A stretch of 64,000 nt of DNA, taken from the NCBI GenBank assembly GCA_044224905.1, contig JBGAJN010000001.1:1984001-2048000 (forward strand), written 5' to 3'. Origin of the DNA: JBGAJN01 sp044224905 (GTDB taxonomy: Bacteria > Verrucomicrobiota > Verrucomicrobiia > Limisphaerales > JBGAJN01). The notes below the pieces were generated by a model that searched no databases, had not been told where the DNA came from, and worked only from the letters and a program-made list of their open reading frames with translations. Positions 40,441-49,431 of this stretch are shown one piece after another. The stretch's first letter is position 1; every line of letters begins with the position of its first letter. Made by a program: the position numbers and the translations under genes.

Positions 40441-41012
40441 AGTGTGGCTATGAAGATCGTGTGGAAGTGCTCAACGTAACGTCCCTCTGCGATCGCCGAG
40501 GACGCACTCGCGACACATCGAAACGTGGGGTGAGGGGACGAAGACTCGGAAGGGACCGGTCGATTGGCTTCATGGCATCGCATGGTTTGACTCGCGGCCG
40601 GAAACTGGTGACGATCCTTACATCAATCGTCACCAGCCGACCCTTGACCATCGCAACCCGTCTCGGGGTTGCCGGTCTGAACAATCGAACCAACAATTGC
40701 AGACCTGACGCATTGAACCATTTTGTCTGCTATCGAGGAACCGGGGGAACCCCTGTTTTGCACCGCGGGGAAGCGACAGGGGAAATGGAGCGAAAGAAGC
40801 GACGCGCGGCGACGGGCTAGCTCAAAAACGGGTATCGAAGGAGAGCAGAGGAGCGAGCAATCGCCGCTTACCAACGATACAGCACAGCGGTGAGCCACCT
40901 TGGCCGAAGGATGCCAGTGCGCCGCAGCGTGTGCTGGGGAGTTGCCGTGGAGGAGTTGGCTCGGCCGGCGCCTGCGCGTGTGTCGCTCAAGCGGCCCGCG
41001 CGAGCCGGCGGG
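40441..41012. other. 570-base interval without a supported gene
   Basis: Frames of 60-120 codons exist on both strands but have Arg/Ser/Pro-rich compositions typical of GC-rich shadows. No RNA gene or terminator with a T-tract was recognised. A near-perfect inverted repeat CTGGTGACGATCC / ATCGTCACCAG (40608-40636) surrounds a short TTACATCA centre and could be an operator or a small hairpin. Confidence 0.4.
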
Positions 41013-41198
41013 CTAATGGCGGCCCATGAGGTTTTGCCAGAGCATCGCACCGGTGTAGCTCAGTGCGGCGAGGGAAATGACGACGGATCCCCAAATCAGC
41101 CACTGCCGCTGAATGCGCTTGCGACGTTCGCGCCGGATGCGCCAGCGGTTCGTATCCAGATTTGGGTCCGGTGATCGCAAAAAGGGCGTCGAGGACAT
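41013..41198 (-). CDS. Small single-span membrane protein
   Basis: A 61-aa protein with a very basic juxtamembrane segment (RWRIRRERRKRIQRQ) and one helix (WLIWGSVVISLAALSYTGAMLW) near the C-terminus. The positive-inside rule puts the N-terminus in the cytoplasm. No family is recognised. The codon pattern is acceptable, and the ATG at 41198 has no evident ribosome-binding site. Confidence 0.5.
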   Translation of the reverse strand: MSSTPFLRSPDPNLDTNRWRIRRERRKRIQRQWLIWGSVVISLAALSYTGAMLWQNLMGRH

Positions 41199-41341
41199 AC
41201 AAGTGCCTAGTGGGGCGAAACAATACTTACCGACAAATGGTGCGACGAATTAATTCTGGAACACCCCTAGTAGAACACAGGACGTGCGAAATTGCCAGCG
41301 CTTTTTGCCGCCTTGGATGGTGAGGCTTCCGGAAAGCGTGT

Positions 41342-42808
41342 TCAAGGTTTCGACGCGGCGGGAGGCGGGGCGAGCACGACGTTGTTGGTCAGGTGCGTCG
41401 TGGTGCCGTTGTCGCTGATGGGTGCTGCGGTCACGTTGTCGCGGACAACGTTGTCGGTGGCGCCCGCGGCGATTTTTAGGGTGCCGGTCGTCAGGGTGTT
41501 GCCAGACCAGATCCATTGATTGGCGTTCAGCATGTAAGCACCGGCCTTGCGCAGCGTGTTGCCCCGCACAGTGACGTGATGAGATGCCATTGTGGTGTAA
41601 GGGACGGAGAGGATGTCGCCTTCGCAAATGTTGTCCGCGAAGACGAGGTCGCGGATCGTGGTGCGCGCGGGCAGGGTGGCTTCGAGGATGGCTACATCGC
41701 CATCGAATACATTTCCCGTGAACGTGATGGCTTCGTAGGTGCAGGAGAGCGCTTCTTTGCGCGTTTGGAATCGCACGACACGTTTGTTCCGCGTCGTATG
41801 GTCGCGGAAGATGTTGCCCGTGACGACCACGTGCGAAATCGTGGAGTGGAGCGGCTGGGGCTCGGTGCGAAAGAGGAGGCAACCACCGGAGCCGGGTTTG
41901 GTGGTCGTTACGGGCTCGGCGTGATTGCCGCTGACGCGGATGTGATTGGAACCCTCGGTGATGTTGATGCCGGTGTCGGTGAACCAGACTTCGTTGTCGC
42001 GAATTTGCACATTGCGGCTGCCGAAGATCACCTGCGGGCCGGCCTTTACGTTCACGATGTAATTGTCCGCGATAAGGCCGCCGTTGCATTCGGCGAACTC
42101 GACAGCCTTGTTGCCGCAGGTGTCGATGACGTTGTGATAGACCTGCCAGTTCTTGAACTGCGCGGCGAGGCGTTCGGCGGTGGAGTAGGCGCGCGGATCG
42201 TCCTTAGTGCACCCGGCGGCCTGCTGCGCGTCGTAGATCCAGCAATTGCGGATGGTGATATTGTCGCAGGACAACAAGCGGGCCGCGGGCGAGTCGAGGC
42301 GGGCGTTGAATCCCATGATGGACCCGCCGCCGATTTTCGCGTTGTTGCCGGTGTAGCGGAGGTGTTCGACGACGATCTGGCTGGCTGGCGTGGCCTCGGT
42401 GCCGATGCGCACGGGATAGTAGCGAGCGTCTTGAGGTGGCGTGGTCGGGTCGAGATAGAGGTGGGTGGCGTAGCCCTGGCCGCGGAGGGTCACGCCGGAT
42501 TTGAGCACGAGCGTTTCGTCCCCCGAGTGGCGCGATAGTTTGAAATCGCCTGCTCCCAGCAACACCACGCCGCCACCGGCAGCGGCGACGGTATCAATGG
42601 CGTTCTGAAGAATTGTGTCGGCTAGCGCATCCGGCCCGGGGGCGGCCACGCGCACTTCGAACACTCCCGCGCTGGACTTGGTCGCCTCGGTTTTCGGTGA
42701 CCGTTGCGAGGCATCTTGTGCAAACAGGTAAGCGCCGTTGAAGCAGAGCGCGGCGGCGAAAATGGCGAAGCGCAGGGATCGCTTGAGCGTAGTTAAGTTT
42801 GGCGACAC
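41342..42808 (-). CDS. Right-handed parallel beta-helix repeat protein, secreted
   Basis: A 488-aa protein starting with GTG. A signal peptide (about 1-31, ending LFAQ) is followed by a domain of pectate-lyase/PbH1 type. An N-terminal cap (ADTILQNAIDTVAAAGGGVVLLGAGDFKL) resembles the capping helix of pectate_lyase_3 proteins. Repeated coils with N-x-I and N-x-V ladders follow (NITIRNCWIYDA, NVQIRDNEVWFTD, HHVTVRGNTLRKA). Such proteins bind or cleave acidic polysaccharides. No catalytic set could be assigned, so lyase, hydrolase and binding functions stay open. The C-terminus is Pro/Ala-rich. Confidence 0.85.
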   Translation of the reverse strand: MSPNLTTLKRSLRFAIFAAALCFNGAYLFAQDASQRSPKTEATKSSAGVFEVRVAAPGPDALADTILQNAIDTVAAAGGGVVLLGAGDFKLSRHSGDETLVLKSGVTLRGQGYATHLYLDPTTPPQDARYYPVRIGTEATPASQIVVEHLRYTGNNAKIGGGSIMGFNARLDSPAARLLSCDNITIRNCWIYDAQQAAGCTKDDPRAYSTAERLAAQFKNWQVYHNVIDTCGNKAVEFAECNGGLIADNYIVNVKAGPQVIFGSRNVQIRDNEVWFTDTGINITEGSNHIRVSGNHAEPVTTTKPGSGGCLLFRTEPQPLHSTISHVVVTGNIFRDHTTRNKRVVRFQTRKEALSCTYEAITFTGNVFDGDVAILEATLPARTTIRDLVFADNICEGDILSVPYTTMASHHVTVRGNTLRKAGAYMLNANQWIWSGNTLTTGTLKIAAGATDNVVRDNVTAAPISDNGTTTHLTNNVVLAPPPAASKP

Positions 42809-42927
42809 AACGGATGATTATGACGCCAACGGGCTCCACGCGAGATCGTTTAACTGGTAAGAAGAGCTGGCCACTCCGAGACGGCGAACCGACGTTGCGG
42901 CGTCCCGTGAGTTGCCGGACAGGAGGA

Positions 42928-43209
42928 TCAGGTTTCCACCACCACGACGCGCCGGCGGCGGTATTGGACTGGGGAGAGATCGATCAGCACCGCGATGACG
43001 CCACCGATGATCGGCACGATGCCCCACTCGCCGCCGAAAAATTTCATGACCACGGAATACCAAAGTGTCGTCAACGGCAGAAACAGAAACCCCACCACGG
43101 GCCACAATGCGGATTCAAAGACACCGTGAAACCAATCGGTGAAGAACCATAAAAGGACGAGCGTCACGCGCGGGATAAACAGCGCGAAGAGGAGAATTAA
43201 AATGGGCAT
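42928..43209 (-). CDS. Small membrane protein, hypothetical
   Basis: A 93-aa protein with three hydrophobic helices (ILILLFALFIPRVTLVLLWFF, ALWPVVGFLFLPLTTLWYSVV, GIVPIIGGVIAVLIDLS) and a short basic tail YRRRR. It is the kind of small membrane protein found near DUF3309-type genes, and one lies 160 bases upstream. Function is unknown. Confidence 0.75.
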   Translation of the reverse strand: MPILILLFALFIPRVTLVLLWFFTDWFHGVFESALWPVVGFLFLPLTTLWYSVVMKFFGGEWGIVPIIGGVIAVLIDLSPVQYRRRRVVVVET

Positions 43210-43369
43210 AAGATGATGGGCGATTTTCGACCGGCCCTACGCGTCGCGCGCCGACTTCACGGTGCAGTTCGGCACATCCGCTTGCCTTGATTCTCTGCAA
43301 GCCCGTCCGGGCGCTTCGCCGTGCGCGATTGATAGACCGGAGTTGATCGCAGCACTTATGGAGCGTTGG

Positions 43370-43525
43370 CTAACCCCGGGTGCGGAATCCGCCCATGAGA
43401 TAGACGATCAGGCAGACCACGAGGATGACGCCGACGCCACTGCCGCCGACAACGGGGCCGCCGAGGTAAAACCCGCCGCCTCCGAACAAGAGCAGCAGAA
43501 CGACCAATATTAATAACAGGTTCAT
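43370..43525 (-). CDS. DUF3309-like small membrane protein
   Basis: A 51-aa protein. It opens MNLLLILVVLLLLFGGGG, then FYLGGPVVGGSGVG and a second hydrophobic stretch (VILVVCLIVYLMGG), ending FRTRG. This Leu-rich, GGGG, GGP/GGGx layout is that of the DUF3309 family of stress-associated small membrane proteins. The gene is too short for routine ORF cut-offs. It probably shares a transcript with the membrane protein that follows. Confidence 0.82.
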   Translation of the reverse strand: MNLLLILVVLLLLFGGGGFYLGGPVVGGSGVGVILVVCLIVYLMGGFRTRG

Positions 43526-43645
43526 GGTGGTACGGTAGCGGGTCGCGGCGCCGATACCATGGGGTGTTCACCCCACATCGCGGAAGCGACTAGGTGCGGG
43601 CGGGCTCTTGCGCCTGGTGATGGTTGCCTCGAAGGTAACCTCATT

Positions 43646-44206
43646 ATGGCGTGCCGGACTTTCCGAGGTGTGGGGTTGATAGTTTTAATGAGTGTGCTGC
43701 TGCTCGGCGGCGGGTGCGTCGCGCCTCATTACGCGCACCGGCAGCTGATTCTTTTTGGTCAGCGGGCCCCGGTGATTGCCGGTCCTGACGTGGCGATGAT
43801 CCAAGAGAAACTGCTGGCTGCGCCGGCCCCCAGGGTGAATCTCCCAACGGTCATCACGGCATTTGCGACGACGCCTTTCAAATGCCTCGGCTTGCAGGGT
43901 TGGACCGACTTTGAAATGGGCGCAACGGCCAGCGGAATCGTGGTTCAACATCGCGAGGCGTCCGACCGTTTCGTAACGGTGGATCTAGAACTGCGTACCC
44001 TGGAGGTCGATGGTATGCGAATCCCTTTGCCAGAACGGCGGTACATCCGGGTGGAGATTTACCGTGGCCGTGTGCCGATTGAGTCGGCAATGTTTCGGAA
44101 CCAAAGCGGTGCGATCCGGGTCCGCGGGAAGTTCGTATGGGACTCCGATGGATGGTTCGAAATCCACCCGCAAACTCTTTTGGATATATCACGTGAAGAG
44201 GAATAG
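43646..44206 (+). CDS. Lipoprotein, hypothetical
   Basis: A 186-aa protein with signal peptide and lipobox LLGGGC (Cys near 24). The mature domain is beta-rich (GIVVQHREASDRFVTVDLEL, YIRVEIYRGRVPIES) with no recognised family. ATG 43646 is chosen because GAAGGT lies about 10 bases upstream and the signal peptide begins there. The frame is open further upstream to 43559 but without signal-peptide logic. Confidence 0.78.
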   Translation: MACRTFRGVGLIVLMSVLLLGGGCVAPHYAHRQLILFGQRAPVIAGPDVAMIQEKLLAAPAPRVNLPTVITAFATTPFKCLGLQGWTDFEMGATASGIVVQHREASDRFVTVDLELRTLEVDGMRIPLPERRYIRVEIYRGRVPIESAMFRNQSGAIRVRGKFVWDSDGWFEIHPQTLLDISREEE

Positions 44207-44302
44207 CCAAGATGGACTAAGTGGCATAATTGACCCGTAGAGTCTTCACGTTATACGAGAAGTGTCACTCGAAGGATGCAGGGGTAAGAAATCTCCTTGT
44301 TT

Positions 44303-44318
44303 GGTTCCACGTGGAATG
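44303..44318. promoter_or_regulatory. parS-like palindrome
   Basis: GGTTCCACGTGGAATG contains the perfect 12-bp palindrome TTCCACGTGGAA and matches the widespread ParB-binding parS consensus TGTTCCACGTGGAACA at 13 of 16 positions. It lies in a non-coding interval. True parS sites normally cluster near the replication origin, and no parA/parB or origin gene is in the window, so a chance or E-box-like palindrome is possible. Confidence 0.35.
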
Positions 44319-44412
44319 CAATTTTTTCCAAATAGAGTTACTATTCCTGCGCGCATTCCGATTGGGTTTGAATTTTTCTAGTGCGTAAGTCGGGAATAAA
44401 AAAACCGTTGGC

Positions 44413-44458
44413 TAAGGGCGGTGAATCGGCAAACAGAGATTTGGCTCCGTCGCCCTTA
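44413..44458 (+). promoter_or_regulatory. Leader hairpin upstream of the orphan receiver
   Basis: TAAGGGCG (44413-44420) pairs perfectly with CGCCCTTA (44451-44458). The 30-base interior can form a second partial stem (GGCAAA / TTTGGC). It lies about 100 bases before ATG 44557 in an otherwise empty 350-base gap (44207-44556). There is no T-tract, so a leader structure is more likely than a terminator. No known riboswitch is recognised. Confidence 0.35.
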
Positions 44459-44556
44459 TGGCAACTCGGTTGTACGGTGTAGGTGTATCGCCATTGGCAT
44501 CAAGCCGCACATACCGTCGTTGCGACAGGACTATATGAACTGAAGCGGGATCAATT

Positions 44557-44991
44557 ATGAAATCCATCAATATCATGCTCGTGGATGACCACGCGGAGAT
44601 TCGTACGGTGATGAGGGAGAATCTGGAGTACGACGGCGACATTCAGGTGATCGGCGAAGCCGCGAACGGTTTCGAGGCGCTCGACCGGTTTCGCGAGCTC
44701 CACCCCGAAGTGGTGGTAATGGATATCTCGATGCCGCTCATGGACGGCGTGGAGGCAACTTCCGGAATAATGAAAGCTGACCCGAACGCCAAGGTAATCA
44801 TCTTTTCTGGCAACGACGACGAGGATTCGGTGCATGCGGCGTTCGCTGCCGGCGCGGTCGGCTACGTCAGCAAGATCGGTGGCGCGGGAATCATTGGGGA
44901 TGCGATTCGCAGCGTGCACCAGGGCAACCGCCACTTTAGTCCGGCGATGCTCAAGCGCTTGGAAAAGCGCAAAACGAAAGTGCCGGCCTAG
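44557..44991 (+). CDS. Orphan receiver, NarL-like without HTH
   Basis: A 144-aa protein. The receiver is of the NarL subfamily (LVDDHAEIRTVMRENLEYDGDIQVIGEA) with Asp56 in VVMDISMPLMDGVEA and Lys in GYVSKIGG. After the receiver only a short basic tail remains (MLKRLEKRKTKVPA) in place of the LuxR HTH. It is likely to act by titration or by binding a partner. It converges with the NarL-type regulator at 45150. GCGGGA about 9 bases upstream may be the ribosome-binding site. Confidence 0.9.
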   Translation: MKSINIMLVDDHAEIRTVMRENLEYDGDIQVIGEAANGFEALDRFRELHPEVVVMDISMPLMDGVEATSGIMKADPNAKVIIFSGNDDEDSVHAAFAAGAVGYVSKIGGAGIIGDAIRSVHQGNRHFSPAMLKRLEKRKTKVPA

Positions 44992-45149
44992 TGATCGGCG
45001 GGGTTGAGTTTTTAGCCATGCCGGTTGTCCCCTGAGGTTTCACGGCATCGTCGGTACAACGGGGATGAGACCGGTTTTCGCCGGATTAAACGCGCGCTTA
45101 CAGGGAAACCAGCCTTTCTGCGTGGGGACTACGCGCGTCAGTGGGAGAG

Positions 45150-45824
45150 TTACTCCAAGGTTACCACCCCGGTTCGGATGGCATAGCGAACGAGGCCTGC
45201 GACTTCATGGATATCGAGGCGGGACATGAGTTGCGTCCGATGGGTTTCGACGGTCTTGAAACTCAGATTGAGGACGCTGGCGATTTCCTTGGTGGTTTTG
45301 CCCTCGGCGATGAGTTGTAGAATCTCTCGTTGCCGGGCGGTGAGTTGATCCAGTTGGCCGGGCTGTGGGCGCTCGGCGTCGCCGCCGCCGGCGATGCGGC
45401 GCACGTAGTCTTTAATCACCTGCTTGGAGATTTCAGGGCCGAGAAAGATTTCGCGTTTGGCCGCTTTCAAAATGGCCTGTTCGAGGTCGTTGCTCGACGC
45501 GCGCTTGAGCAGATAGCCGAGCGCGCCGGCTTGCAGAGCGCGGAGGACGTACTCTTCGTTGGAGTGCATGGAGAGAACCACGATGCGCGTATCGGGATAA
45601 TCGCGGAGGATAAGGGCGGTAGCCTCGAGCCCGTTCAGGCCCGGCATCGCGACATCCATCACCACGACGTCCGGATGAATGATTCCGACCAGTTTCAGCG
45701 CTTCACGGCCATCGCCAGCTTCGGCCACGACTTCGACGCCCGCGATGTTCGCCAACAGCGAGCGGATGCCGGCGCGCACGAGCGCGTGATCATCGACCAA
45801 CAGGATGCGGATGGGTTTGTTCAC
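45150..45824 (-). CDS. NarL/FixJ-type response regulator
   Basis: A 224-aa protein. The receiver has DDH at 11-13, Asp57 (VVMDVAMPGLNG) and Lys in GYLLKRAS. A LuxR HTH follows at about 155-215 (LTARQREILQLIAEGKTTKEIASVLNLSFKTVETHRTQL). Its GTG start overlaps the kinase stop (GTGA), so it is the cognate regulator. The layout repeats that of the 18278-20382 pair. Confidence 0.95.
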   Translation of the reverse strand: MNKPIRILLVDDHALVRAGIRSLLANIAGVEVVAEAGDGREALKLVGIIHPDVVVMDVAMPGLNGLEATALILRDYPDTRIVVLSMHSNEEYVLRALQAGALGYLLKRASSNDLEQAILKAAKREIFLGPEISKQVIKDYVRRIAGGGDAERPQPGQLDQLTARQREILQLIAEGKTTKEIASVLNLSFKTVETHRTQLMSRLDIHEVAGLVRYAIRTGVVTLE

Positions 45825-47530
45825 AGTAGCTCGGTATTCGGGGTTTCCGTTTCGCTTGGTAACACTGGCAGGGGAAACGTAGCACGGATTTCGGTTCCTC
45901 GTCCACTCGCGGATTCGATCGTGAGGCTGCCGCCATTGAGTGAAGCGCGTTCATTCATGCCCAGCAGGCCAAAACTGTTGCCGGCGGTCGCGCGTTCGCG
46001 CTGGAGAGCGACATCGAAGCCCTTGCCATCGTCACGGATGCTCAGAGTGAGTTGATCGCCTACCTGGCGAAGTTGCACGACGACGGTCGCTGCTTGGGCG
46101 TGCCGGGCGATGTTGGTGAGCGCCTCCTGCACGATGCGGAAGCAGGCGGTTTCAACTTGCCGCGAGGGTGAGGTGGAAAGTGGTTCCGCAATCAGTGTCA
46201 TCGGGATATCGAGGCGCTGCTGTTGCCGGTCGATGTGCCACCGCAACGCCGGCAGCAGGCCGAGATCGTCGAGAACCGACGGGCGCAGATCGACCGACAG
46301 GTTGCGGACTTCGAAGAGGATTTTGTCGGCCAGATCAAGGCTCTCCTGAAGGCGGGCGTCGAGTTGTGCTTTGTCCCGCGAGCGTTGCGCGCTGCGCAGG
46401 TCCAAAAGGAGGGCGGTCAATGATTGCCCGATCTCGTCGTGCAACTCCCGCGCGAGCTCGCGCCGTTCCGATTCCTGCACTTCGAGCAGACGGCGGGAAA
46501 GCTGGCGCAGTCGCTCGTTGGCGATTTGCAGTTCGTCCTCCACCTTCCGGCGTTCGGTAACGTCGATGGCCATGCCGGCCACCAGGATTATTTTTCCAGA
46601 CAAGTCGCGGAGAGGAAATTTACTGACGAGCACGAACCGGAGTTGCTTTTCCAGGTAGTAGCTTTCGATGGTTTGGAGGGATTCTCCGGAGGCCATCACC
46701 AGCTGATCGTTAGACTTAAATTGTCGCGCGATCTCGGGTTCCCAAAGTTCATCGTCAGTCTTGGCGCGCCATCTGTCGCTGCCTTTGAAAATGTTTTCGA
46801 CCAGCATTTTGTTGGCGTAGACGTATCGGCCTTCGAGGTTTTTGATCCACGCATTACCCGGAATGTTATCCATGAACGTGGCAAAGCGCCGTTCGCTTTC
46901 GGACAACTCGGATTCAGCGCGCTTGCGTTCCGTGATGTCGGTGACAGTGCCGATCAGGCGTAAGGGTTGCCCTTGCTCATCGTAGTTCGCTCGCCCGATG
47001 TTCGAGAGCCAACGAACCTCGCCGTCTGGCCGGATCGCGCGAAACTCCGCGGAGAAGATTCCCTTCGCGGCGATCGCTTTATCGACTGCCGCCATAACGC
47101 CGGGAAGGTCGTCAGGATGGACCAACTCAGTGAACCCCTCGAGCGTGCGCTTGAAATGGGTTACGCCCATAATTTGAAAACACTCGGGCGACCACTCGGC
47201 GACGTTGGTCCGTACGTCCCACTCCCATACGCCCATGTTCGACGCGGCGAGAGCGAGCTTCAGTTTCTCCTCGTTCAACCCGGCCGCTTGCTGGGCCTGG
47301 GCGAGCGCGTCGCGGCGGGAACTGTGGTTGAGATACAGCACGCGGGCCAGAGCGGTAACGAGTGACGAAATAATCACGCTGACTCCAATTAAGTGCCAGT
47401 GTTCGGTAGCGAACTCCCTCAAATGCCAGCCGACCAACAGAAGACAAGTCGTCAGTAGTAGGAACCCTCCGGCCAACCAACTCACTTCCCGCCAGCCGAG
47501 CCGAGGGCGAGTCTCTGAGTTAGTCTTCAC
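45821..47530 (-). CDS. Membrane PAS-PAS-HPK7 sensor histidine kinase
   Basis: A 569-aa protein. Two N-terminal transmembrane helices (WLAGGFLLLTTCLLLVGWHL and HLIGVSVIISSLVTALARVLY) are followed by PAS/PAC units at about 85-210 and 215-335. A HisKA_3 helix has the phospho-histidine in ELARELHDEIGQSL, and HATPase_c has NIARHAQA, RDDGKGFD and GLLGMNERA. The GTG start at 47530 has GAGGAA 8 bases upstream, a good ribosome-binding site. The regulator overlaps its stop by 4 bases. The periplasmic loop between the helices is too short to sense a ligand directly, so sensing is probably by PAS. Confidence 0.94.
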   Translation of the reverse strand: MKTNSETRPRLGWREVSWLAGGFLLLTTCLLLVGWHLREFATEHWHLIGVSVIISSLVTALARVLYLNHSSRRDALAQAQQAAGLNEEKLKLALAASNMGVWEWDVRTNVAEWSPECFQIMGVTHFKRTLEGFTELVHPDDLPGVMAAVDKAIAAKGIFSAEFRAIRPDGEVRWLSNIGRANYDEQGQPLRLIGTVTDITERKRAESELSESERRFATFMDNIPGNAWIKNLEGRYVYANKMLVENIFKGSDRWRAKTDDELWEPEIARQFKSNDQLVMASGESLQTIESYYLEKQLRFVLVSKFPLRDLSGKIILVAGMAIDVTERRKVEDELQIANERLRQLSRRLLEVQESERRELARELHDEIGQSLTALLLDLRSAQRSRDKAQLDARLQESLDLADKILFEVRNLSVDLRPSVLDDLGLLPALRWHIDRQQQRLDIPMTLIAEPLSTSPSRQVETACFRIVQEALTNIARHAQAATVVVQLRQVGDQLTLSIRDDGKGFDVALQRERATAGNSFGLLGMNERASLNGGSLTIESASGRGTEIRATFPLPVLPSETETPNTELL

Positions 47531-47591
47531 GCTGCGGTTCCTCTAGCAGGCGGCATCCGGTGCAACAATTCAATTGTCGCGACGCGGGCGA

Positions 47592-49166
47592 TTATTTGTC
47601 GCCATCGCGATGGCGGAGCGCTTTGCCCGGTCGTACGCCGGTGAGTTCGTTGTTGCGAATGACGGCGACACCGTTCACGAGCACGTCGGTGAATCCGACG
47701 GCCAGCTGGTGCGGCTTTTCAAAGGTCGCGGGATCATTCACGCGCGCGGGGTCGAAGATCACGACGTCCGCGCGCTGGCCGGGCTTGAGTTCTCCGCAGT
47801 CGCCGAGGCGAAACGCATGGGCGGGCAGGGAGCTCATCTTGCGAATCGCGTCTTCCATGGGGAGAAGTTTCAACTCGCGCACGTAGCGACCGAGCACGCG
47901 GGAGTTGTTGCCGTAGCTGCGCGGATGCGGCACGCCATCGCCGAGCAAGCGCGGGCCGCCATCGCTGGCGATCATCGTGAGCGGGTGACGAAGAAACTTC
48001 TGCAGATCGTTTTCGCTCATGCCGTGATAGACCGCGCTGCCACCGCCGTGACGTTCGATGTCGAGAATGAGCTCGATCTGATCATCGAGTGAATCAGAGC
48101 CGCGTTTCAGTTTGGCAGCTTGGGGAATGGTTTTACCGTTGAGTGATTTGTCGTATTTGAACTGGGCGACGACGGCGTACGAGTAATCGGTGCGCGCGCT
48201 CTTCTTCAGCACGTCCTTCATTTCCTTCACGATTGCGGCTTTCTGTTTGGGATCGTTGATGCGCTCGATGTATTTCTGGCGACCGCCTTCCCGCGCCTTG
48301 TCGGGAACCAACTGGCTTAGGCCAGTGCTCGAGGCGGTGTAGGCGTATTGATCGTGCGTGACCTCGAGACCGCTGGCGCGTTGCTTGTCGAGGTAGGCGA
48401 TGACTTCGTCCGCTTTGCCCCACGCGTTCGGCCCGGAAAGTTTGATGTGCGACAACTCGGCGCGAATCTTCGCCTCGCGGGCGATGGTGGTGAGTTCGTC
48501 CATCGCTTTGAAAATCTTCGTGGTCTCGTAGCGCATGTGGCTCGCGTAAATGCCGCCGTGCGCCGACGCGACCTTGGCAAGCGCAACGATCTCATCCGTC
48601 TTCGCGAACGTGCCGGGCAAATAAATCAAACCCGTGCTGAGACCAACCGCGCCGTCTTTCATCGCTTGATCAACGATCGCGGTCATCTTCGCGAGTTCGG
48701 CGGCGGTGGGCGGGCGCATGAAACTGCCGCCCATCACTTGCGAGCGAACGGAGTTGTGGCCGATGAGCGTGCCGACGTTGACGGCGATGTTCGTCGTCTC
48801 GAGATCGGTGAAGAACTTCGCGACATCAGTGCGGGAATTGCCGCAGTTGCCGGTGATGATCGTCGTGACACCCATGCGAAGAAAATTCTCGGCGTTCGGG
48901 AGGTCGCCGAGGTTTTCCGAATGCGTGTGGACGTCAATGAATCCGGGGGCGACGACTTTTCCGCGGGCGTCGATTTCGGTCGTGGCGGTGCCGTTGACTG
49001 TTCCGATCGCGGCAATTTTCCCCGCGCGAATTCCGACGTCTCCGGTGAACCCGGGTTTGCCGGTGCCATCGACGATGGTTCCGTGGCGGATGATGACGTC
49101 GTAATCGGCGGCGAAGGTTGGCAGGGCGACGGCAAGAGCCAGCGTGGTGAGCAAACGGGCTTTCAT
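47592..49166 (-). CDS. N-acyl-D-amino-acid deacylase (D-aminoacylase family)
   Basis: A 524-aa amidohydrolase with a signal peptide (about 1-20, ending TFAA). The metal-binding HTHSE motif is at 80-84 (GFIDVHTHSE). The GNCGNS signature of D-aminoacylases, GLSTGLIYLPG, SHMRYE and IASDGGP are all present. It removes acyl groups from N-acyl-D-amino acids outside the cytoplasm, releasing D-amino acids from peptidoglycan or other debris. ATG 49166 is set by the signal peptide, and an open frame reaches 49319 without one. It is divergent from the NlpC/P60-like pair by 266 bases, which also suggests a cell-wall link. Confidence 0.92.
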   Translation of the reverse strand: MKARLLTTLALAVALPTFAADYDVIIRHGTIVDGTGKPGFTGDVGIRAGKIAAIGTVNGTATTEIDARGKVVAPGFIDVHTHSENLGDLPNAENFLRMGVTTIITGNCGNSRTDVAKFFTDLETTNIAVNVGTLIGHNSVRSQVMGGSFMRPPTAAELAKMTAIVDQAMKDGAVGLSTGLIYLPGTFAKTDEIVALAKVASAHGGIYASHMRYETTKIFKAMDELTTIAREAKIRAELSHIKLSGPNAWGKADEVIAYLDKQRASGLEVTHDQYAYTASSTGLSQLVPDKAREGGRQKYIERINDPKQKAAIVKEMKDVLKKSARTDYSYAVVAQFKYDKSLNGKTIPQAAKLKRGSDSLDDQIELILDIERHGGGSAVYHGMSENDLQKFLRHPLTMIASDGGPRLLGDGVPHPRSYGNNSRVLGRYVRELKLLPMEDAIRKMSSLPAHAFRLGDCGELKPGQRADVVIFDPARVNDPATFEKPHQLAVGFTDVLVNGVAVIRNNELTGVRPGKALRHRDGDK

Positions 49167-49431
49167 GGTGGCGATCAGCATGCGGTACTGGGGCAAATTG
49201 TTCCACGGGAATCTTCTGGAGCTACACGAGCAAGGCACATCAGCCGATTGTAGGGTGTATGGTTCATTTGTCGCCTGCGCCCTATTCCTTTGCCCCGGCG
49301 ATTGCCTATGTTTTTGCACACTCTTAGCGAAGTTTTTCGGCCGATTGGTTCCTGCAAAATCTGCGTAGCACGCTCGCGAAAGTATGCTAGTATTCCCGTC
49401 CGTTTAGTCCTGACTTGAGAACCGAAGTCAA

